Below, piece by piece: positions 18,506 through 28,509 of a stretch of 64,000 nt of DNA. The notes below the pieces were generated by a model. It saw nothing but the letters and a program-made list of their open reading frames with translations, was not told the DNA's origin and made no database searches. This DNA is from Lachnospiraceae bacterium. Its GTDB lineage: Bacteria; Bacillota; Clostridia; Lachnospirales; Lachnospiraceae. A program made the translations under genes and the position numbers. How positions within the stretch are numbered: the stretch's first letter is position 1; every line of letters begins with the position of its first letter. The stretch spans positions 80,759 through 144,758 of the forward strand of contig JAILIS010000047.1 of assembly GCA_024695145.1 (NCBI GenBank). Direction: 5' to 3'.

Positions 18506-20477
18506 ATACTATAAAGATCTGTACGAGAAGGAACGCCGCAAAAATGACGAGCTTACCGAAAAACTCGTTGATGCCGAAAGAGAGCTTGCCGATCTTAACT
18601 ATAAAATGGACAGACTGCGCAATTCCATGATATGGAAGGCGGTCTATCCCGCAAGACTTGCATGGAGTCATACCAAGAACTTTTTTATCAGGATCAAGCG
18701 TTACGGAAGTATCTCAAACCTTAAGAAGAAGATAGAGTCCAAGATAATAGAGAGAAGGGCATATAAAAGCTACGGCACCCTTTCCATGCCCTCGCCGGAG
18801 GAAATAAAGCGGCAGCGTGAGACCGTATTCCCCAAAAAGATCAGATTCAGCATCCTGGTGCCTCTATACAACACGCCTGAGAAGTTTTTGAAAGAGATGA
18901 TAGATTCCGTCATCGCACAGACGTACACGGACTGGGAACTGTGTCTTGCGGACGGTTCCGATGATGAGCACTCATATGTCGGGGATATAGTCGCATCATA
19001 CGGTGACGGGCGCATACGTTACGAAAAGCTTTCGGAGAATCTCGGCATCTCCGGCAATACGAATAAATGTTTTGAAATGGCCACCGGAGATTATATTGGC
19101 CTGTTCGATCATGACGATATTCTCCATCCGACAGCGTTGTTTGAGTATATGCAGGTCATCTGTAGCGAGGATGCCGACTACATTTACTGCGATGAGACCA
19201 CTTTTTCGGGATCGTCCATAGATCATATGATCACACTTCATTTCAAACCGGACTTTGCACCGGACAATCTCAGGGCAAACAATTATATATGCCATTTTTC
19301 CGTTTTTTCGAAAGAACTTGTTGAAAAATGCGGAACCTTCAGGCCGGAATTTGACGGCAGCCAGGACCATGACATGATCCTGAGACTGACACGGGAGGCG
19401 AGGAAGATAGTTCATGTTCCGAAGATCCTCTATTACTGGCGTTCCCATGCAATGTCGGTAGCTTCCGATATCAACGCCAAGACGTATGCGATCGATGCCG
19501 CAAAAAATGCGGTGGCGGCTCATCTGACGGCATGCGGTTTCAAGGACTTCAAGATAGAAAGTTCAAGAGCTTTTGAAACCATATTCCGGATCAGATATGC
19601 GCTCACCGGATCGCCGATGGTATCGATACTCATCCCCAACAGGGATCACGCGGATGTTCTTCGCAGGTGTGTAGAATCGATAACTGACAGAACTTCTTAC
19701 GATAATTACGAGATCATCGTGATCGAGAACAATTCCGTAACGGATGAGATAAGGGAATATTACGATACTCTTGAAAAACATCCGAAGGTCAGGGTCGTAA
19801 AGTACGAAGGTGAGTTTAACTATTCAAAGATCAACAACTTCGGTGCGGGTTTCGCGAAAGGCGATTATCTGCTGCTTTTGAACAACGATACCGAGGTCAT
19901 TACGAGGAACTGGATCGAAGAGCTTCTCATGTATGCACAAAGGAGTGATGTCGGCGCTGTGGGATGTATGCTCTACTATCCCGATTATACGATACAGCAT
20001 GCCGGTATCGTGCTGGGCCTTGGAGCCCACAGGACTGCAGGGCATTCTCACTACGGGATGGCCAAGGAGAATCTCGGATATATGGGACGACTCTGTTACG
20101 CACAGAATGTTTCCGCGGTCACCGGAGCATGTATGATGGTAAAACGGTCGCTGTTCGAAGAGGTCGGAGGATTGTCTGAAGACCTGGCGGTAGCTCTTAA
20201 CGATGTGGATCTGTGCCTGAAACTTCGAAAGAAGGGACTTCTCAACGTTTTCACACCGTTTGCCGAGCTGTTTCACTATGAATCCGCTTCCCGGGGAACG
20301 GATGTCACCGATGCCGCCTCGCGTGAAAATGCACAGCGCTATGACAGGGAATGTGCGCTGTTCAGGCAGAGATGGAAGGCTGAACTTGATGCGGGCGACC
20401 CGTATTTTAACCCCAACTTTTCTTTGGATTATTCCAATTTTGTTCTCGCCGGTGATCATAAGAGCATGGTCGGATAG
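18471..20477 (+). CDS. Glycosyltransferase with two GT2 domains
   Basis: SILVPLYNTPEKFLKEMIDSVIAQTYTDWELCLADGSDD...LFDHDDILHPTALFEY and VSILIPNRDHADVLRRCVESI...LLLLNNDTEVITRNWIEEL; ATG 18471 preferred over GTG 18462. Confidence 0.93.
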   Translation: MNREEELSKTSEYYKDLYEKERRKNDELTEKLVDAERELADLNYKMDRLRNSMIWKAVYPARLAWSHTKNFFIRIKRYGSISNLKKKIESKIIERRAYKSYGTLSMPSPEEIKRQRETVFPKKIRFSILVPLYNTPEKFLKEMIDSVIAQTYTDWELCLADGSDDEHSYVGDIVASYGDGRIRYEKLSENLGISGNTNKCFEMATGDYIGLFDHDDILHPTALFEYMQVICSEDADYIYCDETTFSGSSIDHMITLHFKPDFAPDNLRANNYICHFSVFSKELVEKCGTFRPEFDGSQDHDMILRLTREARKIVHVPKILYYWRSHAMSVASDINAKTYAIDAAKNAVAAHLTACGFKDFKIESSRAFETIFRIRYALTGSPMVSILIPNRDHADVLRRCVESITDRTSYDNYEIIVIENNSVTDEIREYYDTLEKHPKVRVVKYEGEFNYSKINNFGAGFAKGDYLLLLNNDTEVITRNWIEELLMYAQRSDVGAVGCMLYYPDYTIQHAGIVLGLGAHRTAGHSHYGMAKENLGYMGRLCYAQNVSAVTGACMMVKRSLFEEVGGLSEDLAVALNDVDLCLKLRKKGLLNVFTPFAELFHYESASRGTDVTDAASRENAQRYDRECALFRQRWKAELDAGDPYFNPNFSLDYSNFVLAGDHKSMVG

Positions 20478-20522
20478 AGGATACGGAAGTTCATTGCAAT
20501 AATACAGACAGGAGGATACGTT

Positions 20523-22250
20523 ATGAGTTACATGGAGCAGTACAGATACTGGTGTGAGGATGACTATTTTGATGATGCCACCAAAGCAGAGCTTGAAGCC
20601 ATCAAAGATGATGATGCCCAGATCCAGGACAGGTTCTACAAGGACCTTGAGTTCGGTACCGGCGGTCTTCGCGGCGTTATCGGTGCCGGCACCAACAGGA
20701 TGAATATCTATACGGTCCGCAGGGCGACCCAGGGGCTTGCCAATTATATCAAAAAGCAGAACGCCGAGAAAAAGGGCGTTGCCATAGCTTACGATTCAAG
20801 ACATATGTCCCCGCAGTTTGCTGATGAGGCGGCTCTTACACTCAATGCCAACGGTATTAAAGCCTACGTATTTGAAAGCCTGAGGCCCACCCCGGAGCTT
20901 TCGTTCGCGGTCAGGACGCTCGGCTGCACGGCGGGAATCGTCGTTACCGCCAGCCATAATCCTCCCGAATATAACGGATATAAGGTATACTGGGAGGACG
21001 GCGCACAGGTTACATCGCCAAGAGATACCGACATAATAGGGGAAGTACTTGCAGTTACCGACTATAACGATGTAAAGACCATGGCAAAGGAAGAAGCAAT
21101 CGCGGAACATCTTTACAATATTATCGGAGGCGAGATCGACGATAAGTATATGGCTGAGCTCAAAAAGCAGATCATCCATCCGGAGATCATCGAGGCTGTT
21201 GCAGGTTCGATCAGGATAGTATATACGCCTTTCCACGGTACCGGCAATATCCCGGTGCGGAGGATCCTTTCCGAGCTTGGCTTTAAGAACGTGTATGTGG
21301 TTCCCGAGCAGGAAGAGCCCGATCCCGAGTTCACAACTCTTGAATACCCCAATCCCGAGGATCCGAAGGCCTTTACACTGGCACTGAAGCTTGCGAAGGA
21401 AAAGGATGCGGACATTGTCCTTGCAACGGATCCCGATGCAGACCGCCTTGGGATATACGCAAAGGATGCCGCCACCGGTGGATATTTCCCGTTCACCGGC
21501 AATATGTCAGGCATGCTCATCGCCGAATATATATTAAGAGAGAAAAAAGCGGCCGGAACGCTTCCCGATAATGCCGCTCTTGTCAAGACGATAGTTACCA
21601 CAAACCTTGCCGATGCCATCACCAAAGCATACAATGTTAAGCTTATCGAAGTGCTTACCGGCTTTAAATACATCGGTGAGCAGATAAAGCTTTTCGAGCA
21701 GAATCACGAATATGAGTATGTATTCGGGCTTGAAGAGAGCTACGGCTGTCTTGCGGGCACTCACGCCAGGGACAAGGATGCCGTTGTTGCGGTAATGTGT
21801 CTGTGTGAAGTCGCCGCATGGTGTAAATACAACGGGATCACCGTCTGGGATCAGATGCAGAAGATCTACGGGCGTTTCGGATATTATATGGAAGGCATAC
21901 ATACCATTACGCTTAAAGGTATAGACGGGGCCGAGCAGATCAGCGCCATGATGGAGTCACTGCGCGCAGATCCTCCCAAGGAGTTTGACGGACTTAAAGT
22001 ATTAAAGTTCAGGGATTATAAGAAAGATACGGTAACCGATCTTGCAACCGGCGAAGTCACGCCTACAGGGCTCCCGTCTTCAAATGTACTGTATTTTGAG
22101 ATCGAGAACGACAGCTGGTGCTGCGCAAGACCTTCCGGAACCGAGCCGAAGATCAAGTTCTACATGGGTATCAAAGGAAACAGCATGGAGGATGCGACCC
22201 GGAAGCTTGAAAGCTTCAAAGCGGCGGTTGTAAAAGCGCTGGAAGGTTGA
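20523..22250 (+). CDS. Phosphohexomutase (phosphoglucomutase/phosphomannomutase)
   Basis: FGTGGLRGVIGAGTNRMN...GIVVTASHNPPEYNGYKVYWEDGAQ...LATDPDADRLGI...CCARPSGTEPKIKFY. Confidence 0.96.
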   Translation: MSYMEQYRYWCEDDYFDDATKAELEAIKDDDAQIQDRFYKDLEFGTGGLRGVIGAGTNRMNIYTVRRATQGLANYIKKQNAEKKGVAIAYDSRHMSPQFADEAALTLNANGIKAYVFESLRPTPELSFAVRTLGCTAGIVVTASHNPPEYNGYKVYWEDGAQVTSPRDTDIIGEVLAVTDYNDVKTMAKEEAIAEHLYNIIGGEIDDKYMAELKKQIIHPEIIEAVAGSIRIVYTPFHGTGNIPVRRILSELGFKNVYVVPEQEEPDPEFTTLEYPNPEDPKAFTLALKLAKEKDADIVLATDPDADRLGIYAKDAATGGYFPFTGNMSGMLIAEYILREKKAAGTLPDNAALVKTIVTTNLADAITKAYNVKLIEVLTGFKYIGEQIKLFEQNHEYEYVFGLEESYGCLAGTHARDKDAVVAVMCLCEVAAWCKYNGITVWDQMQKIYGRFGYYMEGIHTITLKGIDGAEQISAMMESLRADPPKEFDGLKVLKFRDYKKDTVTDLATGEVTPTGLPSSNVLYFEIENDSWCCARPSGTEPKIKFYMGIKGNSMEDATRKLESFKAAVVKALEG

Positions 22251-23471
22251 ATGAGAACAGACGGATCACAAAAGCCTTATATACGCCTGATAAGAGCGGC
22301 CCTGCCGGCTATTATAGCCGTGCTGGCCGCCATCAGCCTGTATCAGGGTATCAGGAATGCACTCGCGTTTTCGCAGGATTTCCAATGGGATGCCGCCAAG
22401 GCCCTTGCCATGGGACTTGATCCTTACGAATTGTCGGGCAGTCCCTTGCCGGCCGGTAATATCCCGGAACTTGATGAGTTCTACACGATGTTTACGGAAA
22501 GGGGACTTAAGCAGCAGATGGAGGCCAACCAGTTTCCGTCGCTTCTTATGCTGCTGTACCCTATGACTCTGTTTAATGCAGGGACGGCCAAGGTCCTTTG
22601 GTGCATTCTTAACCTGTTATTTACCGCCGGGATCATCTTAACACTTGATGCGACCTTCTTTGAGAAGGTTTTGCCCTATGACAGGGTTATAATTTATCTT
22701 TTGATGATCGCCGGAACACCGTACCGGAACCAGCTCGGTGTGGGCCAGCATACGCTGTTTGCCTTCTTTTTCTTTATGCTGGCGGTATATATTGAAAAAA
22801 AGAAGGGCAGGGCCGGCACTGTCCCGGTTGCACTGTGTCTGTTTGTATCATATTTCAAATACACCCTTACAGCGCCGCTTGCTCTGTATTTTGTGTATAA
22901 GAAAAGGTATGCTCCACTCGTGATCTCGGTAGCGGCACATATGGTGCTTACCGTTGTTTCGGCTTTTATGCTGAAAAAGAGCGTGATATATGTGATTACC
23001 GCACCGATAAGGGTCGCGTCGGCTCTTACATCCGAGGGAGGTATCGATCTCGGCGTTATCATCGGAGGCACGGCAGGATATGCGGTGGCTTTTGTTATCG
23101 CCATACTGCTACTGTTAATATCGGTACGTCTTCCCGGGGGCAATGATCATATGCTCGTCCCGGTACTGGTACTTTCATCGCTGATACTTACCTATCACAG
23201 GACTTATGATTTCTTTGTCCTGTCGGTTGTTGCGATGCTGTTTTACGGAAGTCTTAAAGAAGATTTCGGAACAAAACTAAACAATGCACTTGTGTGTTGG
23301 TATGCGTTTTTGCTCGGTGCGGTTTATTTCGGGCTCAGATTATTTAACGAGAATACATTCTCAAAAATCATAACAGGAGTTATTTACTATGCCTTTACGG
23401 CCGTGCTCATCATCATGACGATGAGCCTCATAAAAAAAGGCAAAGTGAACAGGGTTTCGGATAATGGATAA
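22251..23471 (+). CDS. Membrane protein, GT87/DUF2029-like GT-C glycosyltransferase
   Basis: Multi-TM; SQDFQWDAAKALAMGLDPYE... and later GTPYRNQLGVGQHTLFAFFFFMLAVYIEKK, resembling the GT87 pattern. Confidence 0.7.
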   Translation: MRTDGSQKPYIRLIRAALPAIIAVLAAISLYQGIRNALAFSQDFQWDAAKALAMGLDPYELSGSPLPAGNIPELDEFYTMFTERGLKQQMEANQFPSLLMLLYPMTLFNAGTAKVLWCILNLLFTAGIILTLDATFFEKVLPYDRVIIYLLMIAGTPYRNQLGVGQHTLFAFFFFMLAVYIEKKKGRAGTVPVALCLFVSYFKYTLTAPLALYFVYKKRYAPLVISVAAHMVLTVVSAFMLKKSVIYVITAPIRVASALTSEGGIDLGVIIGGTAGYAVAFVIAILLLLISVRLPGGNDHMLVPVLVLSSLILTYHRTYDFFVLSVVAMLFYGSLKEDFGTKLNNALVCWYAFLLGAVYFGLRLFNENTFSKIITGVIYYAFTAVLIIMTMSLIKKGKVNRVSDNG

Positions 23472-23982
23472 AGAATTATCGGTAAAGGAAGAAAAGAGAA
23501 AGGCCCTCATCGCTCAGATCCTCAAGTTCGGCGTAGTGGGAGGCCTGGCATTTCTTATTGATTTTGTAGTCTATACGGTGAGCAACAAGCTCCTGCCGTT
23601 TGAAAAGGGATATATAGTTGCGGGCATCCTCGGATTCTCGATATCCCTTATATTCAATTATCTTGCGAGCATGAAGTTCGTGTTCGAAAGAAGGGAAGGG
23701 GTCAGCAGAAAAAAGGAATTCACCATATTTCTTGTTCTGTCCCTTATAGGAATGGTCCTTAATGAACTGTTCCTGATGCTTTATGTTGAAATAATGGATG
23801 CCCATGTCGGCTGGATCCACTCGATACATGAATGGATATATGCCTTTATCACAGACAGGGGTATTAATTTCGTAAGCTCCGTTAGGGAACTGGCAGAATT
23901 CTTTGCCAAGATATTTGCGACAGGGCTCGTAATGGTATATAACTTTATATCAAGAAAAATGACGCTTGAAAAGAAGGACTGA
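23464..23982 (+). CDS. GtrA-like membrane protein
   Basis: ILKFGVVGGLAFLIDFVVYTVSNKLLPFEKGYIVAGILGFSISLIFNYLASMKFVF, hallmark GtrA sequence. Confidence 0.93.
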   Translation: MDKELSVKEEKRKALIAQILKFGVVGGLAFLIDFVVYTVSNKLLPFEKGYIVAGILGFSISLIFNYLASMKFVFERREGVSRKKEFTIFLVLSLIGMVLNELFLMLYVEIMDAHVGWIHSIHEWIYAFITDRGINFVSSVRELAEFFAKIFATGLVMVYNFISRKMTLEKKD

Positions 23983-23998
23983 AAGGATTGAGGAACAG

Positions 23999-25147
23999 AT
24001 GAGAGGGAAGTTGGCATTAATAACAGTAGTTATTGCAGGGGTGTTATTTTTTAACGGATGTAACGGCACGGGTCAGGCCGCACCGGGGGAACGTTCAGGA
24101 AACGGATCTGTGACAGAAAGTGATACAGGCACGAGTTCGGAAGAGACCGGAAAACCCGGCAACGGAGCGGATGATACGGCGGAATCCGGCGATACGGACG
24201 GTCTCGGTGATACGCTCATAACCGACGATATCTCATCTCAGACTTCCGATCAGGATGAGAGCCCCTCAGATCTTATAAAGGATGTAGATCTTATATTTTT
24301 TATGGGACAGTCAAATATGTCCGGAGCGGCTGGAGATGCATCCCTTGCTCCTTCCGTGGCCACTGACGCCGGAGAGGAATTCCGGGCGGTGTCGGATCCG
24401 ACAAAGCTGTATCCCATAAAAGAACCATTCGGCGTAAACGAAAATGACCCTCAGGGACTCAACGAATACCCCGGCGCAAAGAAAGGGTCACTCGTAAGTG
24501 CATTTGTTAACGAGTATCATAAACTCACCGGCAGAAAGGTTATAGCCGTTTCAGCCTCCATGGGTTTAACGGAGATAGGAAAATGGACCGGCCCCGGCAT
24601 CAGCTCTGATGTAAAGCAGCGATATGACAGGGCACTTAATTACCTTAAAGATAACGGTTACACTGTAGGGCATATATATGTTGTATGGCTCCATGGCGAA
24701 TCCGATGCATTGTTTGGTACCGATCCGGAAGTATACAGAACCGATCTCGACAATATTATGAGACCTCTGTTTATAGACGGTCTGCAGAAGGTTTTCATCA
24801 TCCTTCCCGGCAGAACGATAGATTACAAGGACATTTTTCTTCCTATAATAGATGTGGAGAGGAAGATATGCCGGGAGAGCGGCTACTATGCTCTGGCAAC
24901 GTCGATACTGACAAAATTATCCACTGAATATATGGTCGATCAGTACCACTATAACCAACACGCGCTCAATCTGGTCGGTATCGAGGCTGCCAAGTCGGCA
25001 GCATACTATACGCAACACGGAGTTGAAAAGATAGTGTATGATTACAGGGAAGGAGAGTATTTCGTTCCCGACGATGTGGACAGTGACTCCCAGCCGAAAG
25101 AAGAGCCCATAGACCTGTCCGAGGTAGATATTAACGCGCAGTATTAA
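23999..25147 (+). CDS. Lipoprotein, sialate O-acetylesterase/SGNH-like carbohydrate esterase
   Basis: Signal/lipobox-like LALITVVIAGVLFFNGCNG; IFFMGQSNMSGAAG; WLHGESDALFG; DQYHYNQHAL. ATG 23999 chosen over ORF start 23966. Confidence 0.83.
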   Translation: MRGKLALITVVIAGVLFFNGCNGTGQAAPGERSGNGSVTESDTGTSSEETGKPGNGADDTAESGDTDGLGDTLITDDISSQTSDQDESPSDLIKDVDLIFFMGQSNMSGAAGDASLAPSVATDAGEEFRAVSDPTKLYPIKEPFGVNENDPQGLNEYPGAKKGSLVSAFVNEYHKLTGRKVIAVSASMGLTEIGKWTGPGISSDVKQRYDRALNYLKDNGYTVGHIYVVWLHGESDALFGTDPEVYRTDLDNIMRPLFIDGLQKVFIILPGRTIDYKDIFLPIIDVERKICRESGYYALATSILTKLSTEYMVDQYHYNQHALNLVGIEAAKSAAYYTQHGVEKIVYDYREGEYFVPDDVDSDSQPKEEPIDLSEVDINAQY

Positions 25148-25174
25148 CAAGGATCATCACACGGAGGTTATATA

Positions 25175-25957
25175 ATGAAAAATGACAGGATATTACTGTT
25201 CATTCCCGCATACAACTGTGAAAAACAGATCGTAAGGGTACTTGAACAGCTTGATACGGCTATAATGGCGTTTGTATCCAAAGTCATTGTGGTCAATAAC
25301 CGCAGCACGGACAGGACGGAAGAGGCCATTACGGATTATATGCATGCTCATGCATATCTTCCGATCACACTTCTTCGGAACAAAGAGAACTACGGCCTGG
25401 GAGGATCGCACAAAGTTGCCTTCGACTATGCGATGGAGCACGGATATGACTATGTGATAGTTCTTCACGGGGACGATCAGGGCATGGTCTCCGACTTTCT
25501 TCAGGTGCTGGCAAAACGCTACTACAGAAAACATGACTGTATCCTCGGGGCGAGATTCATGCGCGGATCAAAGCTTGAGGGGTATTCGGCCGTAAGGACG
25601 ATCGGCAATGTCGTATACGACCTGCTCTTCTCATATGTTACGCAGAAAAAGATATATGATCTCGGGTCCGGCCTTAACATGTACAGTGTGAAGATGCTCT
25701 CATCACGTTTTTATGAGAAGTTTCCGGATAATCTGATGTTCAACTATCTTATGATACTTGCTGCACAGTATTACGGGCATGATATAAGGTTTTATCCGAT
25801 AAGCTGGCGTGAAACGGATCAGGTTTCAAATGTCAGGCTTGTAAGTCAGGCACGTAAGGTTTTATCCATGCTTTGGGATTATTACAGGGATCCGACGGTA
25901 ATAACCGGGGAGTACAGGAACAAACCCGTTGAACGATACGAGGCTGATCCCGTATGA
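25175..25957 (+). CDS. Glycosyltransferase family 2, polyprenyl-phosphate sugar synthase-like (GtrB/DPM-like)
   Basis: ILLFIPAYNCEKQIVRVLEQLD...IVVNNRSTDRTEEAI...NYGLGGSHKVAFDYAMEHGYDYVIVLHGDDQG. Confidence 0.86.
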   Translation: MKNDRILLFIPAYNCEKQIVRVLEQLDTAIMAFVSKVIVVNNRSTDRTEEAITDYMHAHAYLPITLLRNKENYGLGGSHKVAFDYAMEHGYDYVIVLHGDDQGMVSDFLQVLAKRYYRKHDCILGARFMRGSKLEGYSAVRTIGNVVYDLLFSYVTQKKIYDLGSGLNMYSVKMLSSRFYEKFPDNLMFNYLMILAAQYYGHDIRFYPISWRETDQVSNVRLVSQARKVLSMLWDYYRDPTVITGEYRNKPVERYEADPV

Positions 25958-26721
25958 AGATATTCACCGGAATCCTTATCCTGATCCTGTTTCTGACAGT
26001 GCATCTCATCAAGATGATGAGGATGTACCTGATAGTTATGGACCAGAAGATCCTATTTGACAGGTTTGTTCCCGCATATCTGCGTACAACGCTTGTAAAT
26101 CTGCTGGTTCCTTATAAACTCGGCGAGATATACAGGATCGGGGTATTTTACAGGATATCGGGAGGCTTTAAGACAGGGTTCTTTTCGGTGCTTATAGACA
26201 GGTTTTTTGATACACTGGCCCTTGTATTCATCCTGTTGCCGTATCAGCTGTTCGTTACCCGGCAGGTGACGGTCCCGACACTGCTGCTGGCTGCCTTCCT
26301 GGCGGTCGTGCTTATCGCATACAGGGTGTTTATGCCGTCATATGAGTTTTTGAACAGGTACATCATAACAAAACGGACCTCAAAAAGATCCATGATGGCA
26401 CTGGCAGCCCTTGAAAAAGTATCCGAATGGTATGTCTATGCCAGGGAACTTGTTACCGGGCGATATGGAATACTGTTTCTGTTTTCGCTGGCCGCATGGG
26501 TGCTGGAGATCGGTGTGCTGGCAGGATTTACCGGTCTGTTCGGACAAAGCTTTAAGGTATCGGATTTCGGATCTTACATAGAGTCGATCGTGTCTGGGGC
26601 AAGTTCCGTCATGAAGACACGCTATACTCTGGCCAGCGCGGCAGTAATCGCCGTCCTTACGGTCATATTCACAATAAGATATCTTGTCCTTGGCAGACAT
26701 AAGGAGGGAGATCTGCAATGA
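25954..26721 (+). CDS. Lysylphosphatidylglycerol synthase TM-region / UPF0104-like membrane protein
   Basis: Multi-TM; LRTTLVNLLVPYKLGEIYRIGVFYRISGGFKTGFFSVLIDRFFDTLALVFILL typical pattern. Confidence 0.72.
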   Translation: MKIFTGILILILFLTVHLIKMMRMYLIVMDQKILFDRFVPAYLRTTLVNLLVPYKLGEIYRIGVFYRISGGFKTGFFSVLIDRFFDTLALVFILLPYQLFVTRQVTVPTLLLAAFLAVVLIAYRVFMPSYEFLNRYIITKRTSKRSMMALAALEKVSEWYVYARELVTGRYGILFLFSLAAWVLEIGVLAGFTGLFGQSFKVSDFGSYIESIVSGASSVMKTRYTLASAAVIAVLTVIFTIRYLVLGRHKEGDLQ

Positions 26722-28115
26722 ACAGAAATGTCGCTATCGTATATGATGATACAAGAAAGCCCGGAAGACAGATCGCGGCTATAACCGGGAACAATTCGTT
26801 CGGCAGAACGATCTATAAAAGACAGACACTTATGGAGCGTATCCGGGATGCTTTTTCTTCGATCCCGGGGGTCACGGGCTTTTATGAGGCCGGTTCAGCG
26901 GAAAGTTCGCACCTTAAAGATACACATGTTATCCTATTTTTCTCTGACTTTGGAATAGCGAAAATAAAGGATTTGGAAACGATTGTATACAAAGCAGGGT
27001 ATGCTCACGAGAACTATAAAATAACACAGGCGAATAGAATAGCTTGCGTTATCTTTAAAGACGAGCTCGAATTCTATAAAGCATCCCGAAACGATCTTGA
27101 AGGCTATACCGAAATAGAGAGCGATGTATTTACGGATCTGGGGGATGTAAATAATTTCAGATCCTTTATCACGGGAGGTTTTGATGCCAGATTTTTCAAT
27201 TCGCTTACCGGAGATGACCACACCGTTGTAAAATTATCCGAGAAGAAGAGCAAGATCAAAGCCGAATACACTTTTTACTCTCTTCTGCCCGATGACATGA
27301 AGCAGTGGTTTGTAAGGCCGTTTGACTACTTTGAGGACGAGAAAAAAGCCGGATATAGAATGCAGCGTTACCATATGACGGATCTGGCCATAAGATACGT
27401 TCACGGATCGATAGGAGCAGAGGAATTTCGTGATATTCTCGCCCAGCTGTTCTATTTTCTGGCTCACCGCATGACGAAGGAGGTCACGGAAGCGGAATAC
27501 GAAGCCGAGGCAAAGAGGCTCTATATCGATAAGGTAAAAGAGCGGACGGCACAGCTAAAAGAAACGGAAGGATATGAGGAACTGGCCCGGACCATAGCAG
27601 CCAATACCCCTTATCGTGATATTGACGAGATAGTGTCAAGATATGAAAAGCTTTATGAAAGCATACACTCCGGTAGGTCGTTTGATCATGTAAAGGCAGT
27701 CAGCCACGGTGATATGTGCTTTTCAAACATCCTTTATTCGGGATCCGCGGATCTGGTTATACTGATAGACCCCAAGGGAGCTATGACAACGGATGAGCTG
27801 TATATGGATCCGTTTTATGATCTGGCAAAGCTTTCACATTCAATATGCGGATATTACGACTATTTCAACAGCGGACTGTATGAGATATGCCTTGATGCGA
27901 ATATGAAAGCTTCACTCAGGGTTGATGCGGATAACAGGCAGTACGTGGAAATGTTTAGGGAAAGCCTTGAGGAGGCAGGGATAGATCTGGCACTTGTCAG
28001 GCTTTACGAGGCTTCGCTTTTCCTTTCAATGCTCCCTCTGCATATGGACAGGCCCCAGAAAGTCTTCGGGTTCGTACTTAATGCACTGGCTATACTTAAC
28101 AGTCTGGAGAGATGA
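26718..28115 (+). CDS. Aminoglycoside-phosphotransferase-like small-molecule/sugar kinase
   Basis: VSHGDMCFSNILYSGSADLVILIDPKGA...YMDPFYDLAKLSHSI, APH catalytic loop and metal site. Confidence 0.8.
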   Translation: MNRNVAIVYDDTRKPGRQIAAITGNNSFGRTIYKRQTLMERIRDAFSSIPGVTGFYEAGSAESSHLKDTHVILFFSDFGIAKIKDLETIVYKAGYAHENYKITQANRIACVIFKDELEFYKASRNDLEGYTEIESDVFTDLGDVNNFRSFITGGFDARFFNSLTGDDHTVVKLSEKKSKIKAEYTFYSLLPDDMKQWFVRPFDYFEDEKKAGYRMQRYHMTDLAIRYVHGSIGAEEFRDILAQLFYFLAHRMTKEVTEAEYEAEAKRLYIDKVKERTAQLKETEGYEELARTIAANTPYRDIDEIVSRYEKLYESIHSGRSFDHVKAVSHGDMCFSNILYSGSADLVILIDPKGAMTTDELYMDPFYDLAKLSHSICGYYDYFNSGLYEICLDANMKASLRVDADNRQYVEMFRESLEEAGIDLALVRLYEASLFLSMLPLHMDRPQKVFGFVLNALAILNSLER

Positions 28116-28116
28116 T

Positions 28117-28509
28117 ATGTATGATGATCTGACATTTGTGTTTGATGTTGACGGAACGATCTGTCCCGTCAAAAAAGAAAATGAGAGATACGAGGATATC
28201 GTTCCATACAGCGAAATGGTCGATAAGATCCGTGAATATAAGAGGGGAGGAGCAAGGATAGTGCTCCTGACCAGCAGAAACATGAACACCTACAACGGAA
28301 ACCTGGGTCTTATCAATGCCAATACCGCAAAGGTACTTCTTGAGTGGCTCGATAAGTGGGAGATCCCTTATGATGAGATCATCTACGGAAAGCCCTGGGC
28401 CGGCCCCCACGGATTTTATGTGGACGACAGGACCGTAAGACCGTCGGAATTCCTTACAAAGAGCGTTTCGGAGCTTGATGAGATCGTAAGGAGAGACAGA
28501 TGCAGATAG
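28117..28509 (+). CDS. HAD-like phosphatase, capsule biosynthesis type
   Basis: LTFVFDVDGTICPVKKENERYEDIVPY...GARIVLLTSRNMNTYNGN...GKPWAGPHGFYVDDRTVRP; start ATG 28117 chosen. Confidence 0.86.
   Translation: MYDDLTFVFDVDGTICPVKKENERYEDIVPYSEMVDKIREYKRGGARIVLLTSRNMNTYNGNLGLINANTAKVLLEWLDKWEIPYDEIIYGKPWAGPHGFYVDDRTVRPSEFLTKSVSELDEIVRRDRCR

Noticed and set aside
23966-23998. Upstream start for the esterase lipoprotein
   Set aside because: ATG 23999 gives a normal lipoprotein signal peptide; the longer form adds a charged MKRRTERIEEQ segment overlapping the GtrA gene
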